A stretch of 27,046 bases of DNA from CAYOHR01 sp964512145 (GTDB lineage: Bacteria > Bacteroidota > Bacteroidia > Flavobacteriales_G > JALEGO01): contig CAZEIM010000037.1 in assembly GCA_964512145.1 (NCBI GenBank), positions 1-27,046 on the forward strand, written 5' to 3'. Positions 16,910 through 24,094 of the stretch are shown one piece after another; the first letter of the stretch is position 1; every line of letters starts with the position of its first letter. The translations under genes and the position numbers were made by a program. The notes beneath the pieces were generated by a model. The model was not told the origin of the DNA. It did no database searches and worked only from the letters and a program-made list of their open reading frames with translations.

Positions 16910-17600
16910 TAATTTACATGTATTAGTGGCAGAAGATGATACAAATTTGGGTATTATTTTGCACGAATATTTACAAGCAAAAGGTATTGAAAGCACTTTA
17001 ACTCGCGATGGAAAGTCTGCATTTGATACATTTACTAAGGGAAACTTTGATTTGTGTATTTTAGATGTTATGATGCCGGTAATGGATGGTTTTACATTGG
17101 CTAAAAAAATAAAAAGCGTGAATGAAAAAACGCCTATCTTATTTCTTACCGCAAAAACCATGAAAGAAGATAAAATTGAGGGATTTAAAATAGGAGCAGA
17201 CGACTATTTAACTAAACCATTTAGCATGGAAGAGTTGATTTATAGAATTCAAGCCATTATGAAAAGGGTTGGAAATGATTCTTCAAAAAATAAATTGGCA
17301 CACGAGTACCAAGTTGGAAAATACATTTTTTACCCAGAGCAACAAAAGCTTATATTGAATGAAAAACCCCAAAAACTTACCTTTAAAGAAAGTGAACTAT
17401 TAAAAATAATGTGTGAAAATAAAAATGAAATCATCGATAGGTCAGTAGCTTTAAAAAGAATCTGGGGAGACGATTCATACTACAACTCTCGAAGTATGGA
17501 TGTTTATTTAACTAAACTCAGAAAATATTTAAAAGAAGATACTTCTATTGAAATTATTAGCATACACGGAAAGGGATTTAAAATGATGATACAACCTTAA
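16902..17600 (+). CDS. OmpR-family response regulator (possibly RprY-like)
   Basis: 232 residues from the ATG at 16902. An upstream in-frame ATG at 16872 lies inside the kinase gene and would add ten residues ahead of the first receiver strand, so I reject it. The receiver domain (5-122) has the acidic pair Asp12/Asp13, phospho-acceptor Asp55 (LDVMMPVMDG), Thr83 and Lys105 (TKPF). The C-terminal winged-helix domain (about 132-230) contains the LTFKESELLKIM helix, the RSMDVYLTKLRKYL recognition helix and the terminal wing IHGKGFKM. It is the cognate partner of the adjacent kinase, co-translated through the ATGAATAA overlap, and acts as a DNA-binding transcription factor. Target genes cannot be told. 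Transcription ends at the hairpin just downstream. Confidence 0.93.
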   Translation: MNNNLHVLVAEDDTNLGIILHEYLQAKGIESTLTRDGKSAFDTFTKGNFDLCILDVMMPVMDGFTLAKKIKSVNEKTPILFLTAKTMKEDKIEGFKIGADDYLTKPFSMEELIYRIQAIMKRVGNDSSKNKLAHEYQVGKYIFYPEQQKLILNEKPQKLTFKESELLKIMCENKNEIIDRSVALKRIWGDDSYYNSRSMDVYLTKLRKYLKEDTSIEIISIHGKGFKMMIQP

Positions 17601-17605
17601 AAAAT

Positions 17606-17628
17606 AAAGGCTCTTATTCAGAGCCTTT
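17606..17628. terminator. Bidirectional hairpin terminator
   Basis: AAAGGCTCT, loop TATTC, AGAGCCTTT: a perfect 9-base-pair stem that starts 6 bases after the response regulator stop and ends 4 bases before the 3' end of the convergent tRNA. On the minus strand the stem is followed by ATTTTTTAA, a proper T tract, so it should stop the tRNA transcript well. On the plus strand only the stem's own TTT follows. Confidence 0.8.
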
Positions 17629-17631
17629 GAG

Positions 17632-17705
<74 letters not shown>

Positions 17706-17723
17706 TTCGTTTTTTTGAGAATG

Positions 17724-17731
17724 CAAAGTAA
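17724..17731 (-). promoter_or_regulatory. Possible -7 box for tRNA-Arg
   Basis: Minus-strand TTACTTTG has one mismatch to TAnnTTTG and ends 18 bases before the mature tRNA 5' end, a plausible distance for a short 5' leader. No -33 partner was identified. Confidence 0.3.
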
Positions 17732-17779
17732 ATAAAAAATACGATAAAATAAAAGTTTTTATATTTCAATACCGTATTT

Positions 17780-17807
17780 TTTGTTCGTAAACTTTCCCGT
17801 ACCTTAG
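17780..17807 (+). promoter_or_regulatory. Possible promoter of the receiver-phosphatase gene
   Basis: TTTG at 17780-17783 and TACCTTAG at 17800-17807 (one mismatch to TAnnTTTG) are separated by 16 bases, the same spacing as the promoter candidate at 5056. The -7 box ends 25 bases before the ATG at 17833. Confidence 0.35.
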
Positions 17808-17832
17808 TACCACAAAAAACAATCTATTCTCT

Positions 17833-19398
17833 ATGCAACCGGATGTATTATTTTTGTGGTCAAATAATGCCCGTTTAGTTGAAAAAATTAAACAATCTCC
17901 CGAGGTGTTGCACTACGAGTGGTATGTGCATGAAATAAAGGATTTTCATGAATTTGAAGTAGAAAAGGATAAAAAGTCTGGATATTTTTTACTTACGGAT
18001 TGTAGTACCTATATAAGCAACCCTCAACTACACAATACAAATGAACAAATTGCCGTAGTATTTGAAGAAAGTGATTTACCATTATCCCAAGATTTTATTA
18101 AAACACCGCTCAATCATATACACTTAATCCCTTTTAATTCTTTTTCATTTCAAAAATTATCTGTTTTTAAAAATCAATCTGAGTTAGAGACTCTTTCTGA
18201 AATTGAAGCCGTTCATCAGGTTTTAATAGTTGACGATGTATTATCAAATTTAGTATTATTAGAGCACTTCTTAAAAGATGATCATAAAGTGTTGCACAAA
18301 GCACAAAGTGTACAAGAGGCAATACCCATTATTTTTTTTAACGATATACACCTCATTGTTTTAGATATACAGTTGCCCGAAATTAATGGATATGAATTGG
18401 CAAAGTTTCTTAAACAAAATAAGTTTACACAACACATACCCATCATATTTTTAACCGCATTTAATAAAGAGCCTAACCAGGTTGTAAAAGGCTTAGAGTA
18501 TGGAGCCATCGATTATTTATATAAACCCGTTGATAAGAATATACTTAAAACAAAGGTCAATTTATTACTTAAATTATTTTCGTATCAAGACTCACTTCAA
18601 AAAAACAATATTCTTTTAAATACCCAAAAAAATATTATTCATCAAAAAAACAATTTATTACAAGAAAGCATTGCTTATGCTGCTAAAATGCAGCAGTTAT
18701 TAATTCCCGATATAAAATCATTACAACAGGTATTTCAAGAAGTAGAAATACTTTTTTTACCTAAAGATTCTGTAAGTGGTGATTTTTATTTGGTAAAAAA
18801 AATACACGATAAAATTGTTTGGGTTATTGGAGATTGTACCGGTCATGGTGTACCTGGAGCTATTTTAAGCTCAGCAGTAATTACCATATTAAACAACATA
18901 TTCACAACATCCAATACATTACATGCAAAAAGCGTTTTATTAGAATTTTACAATACCTTACACACCATGTTTCATACGTCTGCACAAAATAGTCCATTAA
19001 ACGATGCAGCCGATATTGGCATTTGTATTTTTGATACGAGCAATCAAACTTTAAATTATTGCGGATTTAATATCCCTTTATGGGTGTTGCATAATCAAGT
19101 GTTAGAAAAAATAGAACCCAACCGAGGTTTATTTTTTAATTCCGCTGAAAATTTGAACGAAACCACTAAACCCATACAAACCCAAGAAAGGTATTTTATG
19201 TTTACCGATGGTATATACGATCAGTTGAGCAGTAATGGCTTCGAAAAGTTTAAAAAAGTACATTTAGAACACATTTTAACAGAACACCATCAACAAAATT
19301 TAGCGGAGCTTTTTCAAGTGATACATACCCATTATACAACTTGGAAAGGAGATATGGAGCAAACCGATGATATTTGTTTGATGGGGGTAAGGGTGTAA
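17833..19398 (+). CDS. Response regulator fused to PP2C-type (SpoIIE) phosphatase
   Basis: 521 residues, soluble. Residues about 1-120 are weakly conserved and may be a degenerate receiver-like module. About 129-248 is a receiver domain with acidic pair Asp134/Asp135, phospho-acceptor Asp178 (LDIQLPEINGYEL), Thr208 and Lys231. A coiled-coil linker follows (about 250-290), with the family's AAKMQQLLIP entry motif. The SpoIIE/RsbU-like PP2C domain (about 300-521) keeps its metal-binding aspartates: Asp317 in SGDFY, Asp334 in GDCTGHG, Asp459 in FTDG and Asp512/513 in TDDICLM. RsbU-type enzymes dephosphorylate anti-anti-sigma (STAS) proteins in partner switching; that role is inferred, and no STAS, anti-sigma or dedicated kinase partner is in the window. 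It stands alone between the tRNA and the convergent ribE. Confidence 0.9.
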   Translation: MQPDVLFLWSNNARLVEKIKQSPEVLHYEWYVHEIKDFHEFEVEKDKKSGYFLLTDCSTYISNPQLHNTNEQIAVVFEESDLPLSQDFIKTPLNHIHLIPFNSFSFQKLSVFKNQSELETLSEIEAVHQVLIVDDVLSNLVLLEHFLKDDHKVLHKAQSVQEAIPIIFFNDIHLIVLDIQLPEINGYELAKFLKQNKFTQHIPIIFLTAFNKEPNQVVKGLEYGAIDYLYKPVDKNILKTKVNLLLKLFSYQDSLQKNNILLNTQKNIIHQKNNLLQESIAYAAKMQQLLIPDIKSLQQVFQEVEILFLPKDSVSGDFYLVKKIHDKIVWVIGDCTGHGVPGAILSSAVITILNNIFTTSNTLHAKSVLLEFYNTLHTMFHTSAQNSPLNDAADIGICIFDTSNQTLNYCGFNIPLWVLHNQVLEKIEPNRGLFFNSAENLNETTKPIQTQERYFMFTDGIYDQLSSNGFEKFKKVHLEHILTEHHQQNLAELFQVIHTHYTTWKGDMEQTDDICLMGVRV

Positions 19399-19428
19399 AT
19401 AATAAAAGATTTTTATACAATTGAAGTA

Positions 19429-19446
19429 AATAAGTTTTAGCTTATT
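19429..19446. terminator. Weak AT-rich hairpin between convergent genes
   Basis: AATAAG, TTTTAG, AATAAG-complement CTTATT form a 6-base-pair, mostly A-T stem about 30 bases after the phosphatase stop. It may serve either convergent transcript, but the stem is weak and the nearest T run (19457-19463) is 10 bases further. No stronger hairpin was seen in the 169-base gap. Confidence 0.22.
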
Positions 19447-19567
19447 CTGTAATTGCTTTTTTTAAAGTATTCGCTGAACTTCGCTCTGCTTCATTTCAAT
19501 TTGTATATTTGATCAACTGATTTACAACATAATAAGAACTGTAAAGTACATGCAAAATTCTATTTCT

Positions 19568-20167
19568 TCAAATATTCCCGAGTCTGTGTTTTAACATGTT
19601 GTGAATGTATTTCCCCAATACATCCCATTCTATGTTTACTTCATCTCCTTCATTTAAGGTTTTAAACGTAGTGTGTTCGAATGTATACGGGATTATATGC
19701 ACCGAAAAAAAACCTTGTCCAACATCTACTACCGTTAGGCTTACTCCATTAATACATACCGAACCTTTTGGTACCACTAAGGAATTAAACGTTTCAGGTA
19801 GTTCAAATACGTACTCCCAGCTTCCGTTTAGTGTTTGTGCTTTTAACAGTTTTACAGTACAATCTACATGTCCTTGTACCCAATGGCCATCTAATCGATC
19901 ACCTATTTTTAGGCAGCGTTCTAAATTTACAAGATCTCCTGTTTTAAGGTGTTTTAAATTGGTTTTTCGCAAAGTTTCTTGTATGGCGGTAACTGTATGT
20001 GAGTGATGGTTTTTTTGTGTAACAGTAAGGCACACGCCCTGATGTGAAATACTTTGATCAATTTTAAGTTCTTGGCTAATTTCCGATGTAATGGTTATAT
20101 GTACATTATCCAGTTCATTTTCAATTTTTTCAATGGTTCCTATGGTTTCAATAATACCGGTAAACAT
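19568..20167 (-). CDS. ribE: Riboflavin synthase, alpha chain type
   Basis: 199 residues, full length. It converts two 6,7-dimethyl-8-ribityllumazine molecules into riboflavin plus a pyrimidine product, the last step of riboflavin synthesis. Two homologous lumazine-binding beta barrels are visible, about 1-95 and 96-195. The diagnostic N-terminus MFTGIIE is intact. Key blocks are SHQGVCLTV (41-49), RLDGHWVQGHVD (91-102), its second-barrel counterpart KGSVCINGVSLTV (134-146), PYTFEHTTF (160-168) and VNIEWDVLGKY (177-187). It begins 3 bases after the stop of the fibronectin-type T9SS client and is the last gene of a three-gene minus-strand run. No FMN riboswitch precedes it. The gene is also called ribC in some genomes. 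Confidence 0.95.
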   Translation of the reverse strand: MFTGIIETIGTIEKIENELDNVHITITSEISQELKIDQSISHQGVCLTVTQKNHHSHTVTAIQETLRKTNLKHLKTGDLVNLERCLKIGDRLDGHWVQGHVDCTVKLLKAQTLNGSWEYVFELPETFNSLVVPKGSVCINGVSLTVVDVGQGFFSVHIIPYTFEHTTFKTLNEGDEVNIEWDVLGKYIHNMLKHRLGNI

Positions 20168-20170
20168 AGT

Positions 20171-22840
20171 TTAAAATCCGCTGGGTTTTATTTCTTCGGG
20201 CATTACATGAATGTATCCGTGTAAAGTAAATTTTTCAATACCTGTATATTGTATGGCTGATACTTCACATACATAATAGTACACCCCTGCAGAGCAACTT
20301 TTACCATTTTTCATATGCTTTCCATCCCATGTTATGTTAGGATTGCTTGAGTAAAAAACTTTTTCACCCCAGCGATTGTATATATTTAAATCTATTTCAG
20401 CAATATATCGATAAGGGAACGGCATAAATAAATCGTTTAACCCATCACTCCCGGGTGTAAATACATTGGGTAATGTATACTCGGGACAATTATCCACACA
20501 CATGGTATCAGAAGGTGTGCTTTCGTTTAAAAATGTATCTAGTGCAGTAACATAATAACAACCGGCAATAGAGTAAGTATTATAATATGTATATGAGGTA
20601 TCCGTTGAGTTTAATATGGAATCAAGTTTGGTATATGCGCTGTCCGGATGTGGAGAGTAATACATATGATATTTTACAACATCATCGGCACAACTTATAT
20701 CCGGTTTATTCCATTGCAATATAACTTCATATTCTTTACAATTATCGGTTAAAACATCTAAAGAAGGAGCACATGGAGCTACGTTATCTTGAGCCGCATT
20801 GCAATGAATTTGAGAATAGTTAATTAATGGATTAAGTATACCATCTATAGAATATTTACCTACAGAAACCACATAATAACAGTATTCTTTTTGATTAACA
20901 AGTCCTGTATCTGTATATTGCTTTCCATAAACAGTATCTATTAAATTAAAAGCTCCCAAGTCATCTTTTTTGTATAGCCAGTATTTTTCATTTGTCCAGG
21001 GAACTTGTTCATTCCATTGTAATATCAATGCATTATCGGTAGGGGTTGAACTTAAAAAAACCGAAGAAGCCGGATCACTAACTCCGTATCTTTTGTCGGT
21101 ATCGTAATAAATTTCAACGGAATAGTTATATTGATTGGTTTGAGTGTTTAATAAAGTATCTATAAAAGTTGTGTCGCTTTCATGTAAAAAATTATACAAG
21201 GCAGAAGTATACACTAAATCGGAAGGGGTGTTAAATCCGGTTGACCTTAATACTTTATATTGATAAGGTCCTGCAAAGGTTAAAGTATCTAACTCGGTAG
21301 GTTTTGCCCAGCGTATGGTATCTTTTCCGGTAGCGATGTCGGTTTTAGAAATACTAACATGCGTAATTAATGGTACATCTTGTTTTAGTTCAATACATAC
21401 TTCATTAGAAGCTTGACTTTCTGCTCCGTTATTAAAACAATAGGTTACTATATAACAATATTTTTGGCCATGAACAATAGCGGTATTATTATCGATAAAA
21501 AGGTGATTGTTAATGTTTTCAATGTTTGATATTAGTTCATAGCCCGTATATACGGGCACACCGGTTTCGCATTTTAATGGAATATATCCCGAAGAATCTA
21601 TTCTTCTGTATACATTGTAACAGGAGGCATTTGCACAGTCGGATATTTCCCAATCTATAGTAATTTCATTTCCTTGGGCAGAAATATCTGTAATTTGGGT
21701 AGGAGGAGCAATTATTTTTATGGGAAGTGTTTCGTAATCTACTAATTTAACGGTTGGATGATTATCTTCCGCTTTAAACGTTACTTGATACTCGTTTGGC
21801 CTTACATGTTCGCAATCGGTATCCCAGGTAAAAAAAGAGGCTACCGAGTCGGCCGCTGATGTGTTATTAAATTGAGCAGGTTTATACGATAAGCTTAGTG
21901 GTAAACCACTGGCTGATAGGGTGATGACCTGTCCAATATCCGGGTCGGTAGCAATAATCGTATCCTCAATTAAGGTGCCGGCTAATGCACAAATAGGTTC
22001 AATAGGTTTTATAACCGGAGGATTATTAGGACAAGGTGAAGCAACCAATATTTGCATGTCTCTAATTAGGGAACCGATAAGGTATCCATTTCGGTATTCT
22101 TCTATGAGGATTGCAAGGTTAAATTCGCCTTGGCAAATGGGGTAATCCCAAGTAATTAGACCATTATTAGGGTTAATCGTTAAGGTACCAAAGGTGCAAA
22201 ATGGAGTAAGATGCGGAAATACAAATCCGGGTATGTCTAATCCACCTTGTCCTTTACAAGAAATTAAGGAGAAAACCAAACTGTCTCCATCCGGGTCTAC
22301 AGCACCCGGACTGTGTTCATATGTTAATCCAATACATGCTACATCAATAGGAGGGTATTCTAAATAGGGAGAACAATTATTTCCTAAGCCCGGGAAAATA
22401 ATCAATTTTGTTTCCAGGTAAAAAGGAACATCTACAGAGTTTGGTATATTTAAAACCCCCGCATTTCTGGTAGGATCAATTACGCTTATGATATAAGTAC
22501 CCACCCCAGAATAGGTATGTGTAGTAGTATAAATATTTTTTTTAGTTTCAGTTCCCGGTATTGGTTCACCACAATTACTACATGATCCACATCCCGAAGG
22601 ACAAGCACCTCCATTGCTTCGTGTAACGGTATCAATATCACCGTCACCAAAATTAATTTCTAACTGACACCTGTCGGCTGCACATGCGTTAATATTGGTG
22701 TACGTAGTAATAGTTATTTGATAAGTTAACCCCGAAACATGGCAATAGGTTATTTCACCGGCTCTATTATGTGTTGCAAATGAAATATTATATAGAAAGA
22801 ATATAATTATCGCAAAACATATACCTAGTAAATTTTTCAA
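20171..22840 (-). CDS. Secreted multidomain protein with Fn3-like domains and type B T9SS sorting domain
   Basis: 889 residues. Residues 1-22 are a signal peptide (LLGICFAIIIFFLYNISFA). The mature N-terminus THNRAGEITYCHVSGLTYQI is a recurring head of Bacteroidota T9SS clients, followed by a cysteine cluster (Cys80, 84, 87, 90) and a DPDGDSL cadherin-like segment (about 182-188). Residues about 380-485, 490-595, 596-680 and 690-780 look like four fibronectin type III modules, each with WxxP or QWN entries and YCYxV strands. The C-terminus (788-881) is a gliding-associated type B sorting domain with NVFTPGSDGLNDLF, YNRWG and TWDGK. Export by Sec and T9SS to the surface or medium is inferred; the function is unknown. 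It sits between mqnC and ribE in one close-packed run, an unrelated neighbourhood for a surface protein. Confidence 0.88.
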   Translation of the reverse strand: MKNLLGICFAIIIFFLYNISFATHNRAGEITYCHVSGLTYQITITTYTNINACAADRCQLEINFGDGDIDTVTRSNGGACPSGCGSCSNCGEPIPGTETKKNIYTTTHTYSGVGTYIISVIDPTRNAGVLNIPNSVDVPFYLETKLIIFPGLGNNCSPYLEYPPIDVACIGLTYEHSPGAVDPDGDSLVFSLISCKGQGGLDIPGFVFPHLTPFCTFGTLTINPNNGLITWDYPICQGEFNLAILIEEYRNGYLIGSLIRDMQILVASPCPNNPPVIKPIEPICALAGTLIEDTIIATDPDIGQVITLSASGLPLSLSYKPAQFNNTSAADSVASFFTWDTDCEHVRPNEYQVTFKAEDNHPTVKLVDYETLPIKIIAPPTQITDISAQGNEITIDWEISDCANASCYNVYRRIDSSGYIPLKCETGVPVYTGYELISNIENINNHLFIDNNTAIVHGQKYCYIVTYCFNNGAESQASNEVCIELKQDVPLITHVSISKTDIATGKDTIRWAKPTELDTLTFAGPYQYKVLRSTGFNTPSDLVYTSALYNFLHESDTTFIDTLLNTQTNQYNYSVEIYYDTDKRYGVSDPASSVFLSSTPTDNALILQWNEQVPWTNEKYWLYKKDDLGAFNLIDTVYGKQYTDTGLVNQKEYCYYVVSVGKYSIDGILNPLINYSQIHCNAAQDNVAPCAPSLDVLTDNCKEYEVILQWNKPDISCADDVVKYHMYYSPHPDSAYTKLDSILNSTDTSYTYYNTYSIAGCYYVTALDTFLNESTPSDTMCVDNCPEYTLPNVFTPGSDGLNDLFMPFPYRYIAEIDLNIYNRWGEKVFYSSNPNITWDGKHMKNGKSCSAGVYYYVCEVSAIQYTGIEKFTLHGYIHVMPEEIKPSGF

Positions 22841-22873
22841 GAAGTAAAAATATATATAAATATACTAAAAATA

Positions 22874-23998
22874 TTAATAATTTATCACTTGTTGCTCTAA
22901 CATTTCAGGCAATTCTCTAAACTCGTATTGTTGGTTTCTCAATTTTGGAATAAAGCCTGCCTCTTTAATAGCTTGCTGAATTTCGTTGGATGTAAATCTA
23001 TGCGGTGCACCGGCTGCTGAAACTACATTTTCTTCAATCATAATAGAACCAAAATCGTTCGCTCCCGAGTATAAACATACTTGAGCCACTTGTTTGCCTA
23101 CTGTTAACCATGAAGCCTGTATGTTTATAATGTTGGGAAGCATAATTCGGCATAAGGCAATCATGCGTATATATTCATCGGCTGTTACAGAGTTATTAAT
23201 ACCTCTTAATTTTCTGAGCATAGTACCTTCGTCTTGAAATGGCCAAGGTATAAAAGCTAAAAATCCTTTAGCATCCTTTGGTTTTTCATGCTGTACTTCG
23301 CGCAACCAAACCAAATGCTCAAAACGTTCGTGTATTGTTTCAACATGTCCAAACATCATAGTGGCTGATGTGGTAATATTAAGTTGGTGCGCTGCTCTCA
23401 TAACATCTAACCATTCTTTACCCCCACATTTTCCTTTAGATATAAGTCTGCGTACCCGATCGTTTAATATTTCAGCACCTGCCCCGGGTAATGAATCTAA
23501 TCCGGCATTTTTTAAGGCTTCTAAAACATAGGTATGAGTTTTCTTTTCTAGCTTTGCAATATGCGCAATTTCTGGGGGACCTAACGCATGCAGTTTTAAG
23601 GTCGGATAAAGTTTTTTTAACTCTTTAAATAAATCTACATAAAAAGATAATCCTAGCTCTGGGTGATGTCCTCCTTGCAATAATAACTGATCTCCACCAT
23701 ATCTAAATGTTTCTTCAATTTTTTGTTTGTATTGATTTATGCTGGTAATATATGATTCGGGATGTCCAGGGACTCTAAAAAAATTACAAAATTTACAATT
23801 GGCTACGCAAACGTTCGTAGTATTTACATTTCTATCTATAATCCAAGTTACGATATTATCGTTTTTGTGTTTTTTTCGCATAGCATGTGCATACATGCTT
23901 AACAAGGAGGTTGGAGCATTTTTGTATAAATACACTCCTTCTTCTATCGATAAAAATTCTAAGTTTAAAGCTTTTTCAAGCAAAAATTCTACATTCAT
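22874..23998 (-). CDS. mqnC: Cyclic dehypoxanthinyl futalosine synthase (radical SAM)
   Basis: 374 residues. MqnC is a radical S-adenosylmethionine enzyme that cyclises dehypoxanthine futalosine, a step of the futalosine route to menaquinone. The iron-sulfur cluster motif is Cys64, Cys68 and Cys71 in NVCVANCKFCNFF. It is preceded by DRNVNTTNVC, which is nearer to MqnC than to the related aminodeoxyfutalosine synthase MqnE or to CofH. Further family blocks are GGDQLLLQGGHHPELGL (100-116), LPGAGAEILNDRVR (about 184-197), TTSATMMFGHVET (about 214-226) and the C-terminal QASWLTVG and GANDFGSIMIEENVVSAAG segments. Full length; cytosolic. It is the first gene of the minus-strand run; the gap to the next gene is 33 bases of mostly A and T. 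Other mqn genes are not in the window. Confidence 0.92.
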   Translation of the reverse strand: MNVEFLLEKALNLEFLSIEEGVYLYKNAPTSLLSMYAHAMRKKHKNDNIVTWIIDRNVNTTNVCVANCKFCNFFRVPGHPESYITSINQYKQKIEETFRYGGDQLLLQGGHHPELGLSFYVDLFKELKKLYPTLKLHALGPPEIAHIAKLEKKTHTYVLEALKNAGLDSLPGAGAEILNDRVRRLISKGKCGGKEWLDVMRAAHQLNITTSATMMFGHVETIHERFEHLVWLREVQHEKPKDAKGFLAFIPWPFQDEGTMLRKLRGINNSVTADEYIRMIALCRIMLPNIINIQASWLTVGKQVAQVCLYSGANDFGSIMIEENVVSAAGAPHRFTSNEIQQAIKEAGFIPKLRNQQYEFRELPEMLEQQVINY

Positions 23999-24014
23999 AA
24001 TTATTTATTGTAAC

Positions 24015-24022
24015 CAAAAGTG
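24015..24022 (-). promoter_or_regulatory. Possible -7 box for mqnC
   Basis: Minus-strand CACTTTTG has one mismatch to TAnnTTTG and lies 16 bases upstream of the mqnC ATG, within the 96-base divergent region shared with pepA. Confidence 0.28.
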
Positions 24023-24029
24023 CTATGTA

Positions 24030-24062
24030 TTTGTTTAATTACCACGAAAAATACTACTTTTA
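24030..24062 (+). promoter_or_regulatory. Possible promoter of pepA-pdxA-SUI1 genes
   Basis: TTTG at 24030-24033 and TACTTTTA at 24055-24062 (last base differs from TAnnTTTG), 21 bases apart. The -7 element ends 32 bases before the pepA ATG. Weak, but it sits in the only sizeable gap before these three genes. Confidence 0.3.
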
Positions 24063-24094
24063 TAACAAAAATATAATTTAAGTTACGATATCCT

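Noticed and set aside
19550..19594. 14-codon frame before the ribE end
   Set aside because: It is too short, overlaps the ribE 3' end, and has no supporting signal.
19605..20006. 133-residue plus-strand frame opposite ribE
   Set aside because: It is the reverse of the conserved lumazine-binding barrels of ribE, with a Ser/Thr/Pro-rich composition typical of a shadow frame.
20168..20170. FMN riboswitch upstream of ribE
   Set aside because: Only three bases separate ribE from the preceding gene and no RFN-like structure is apparent; the gene is internal to a minus-strand run.
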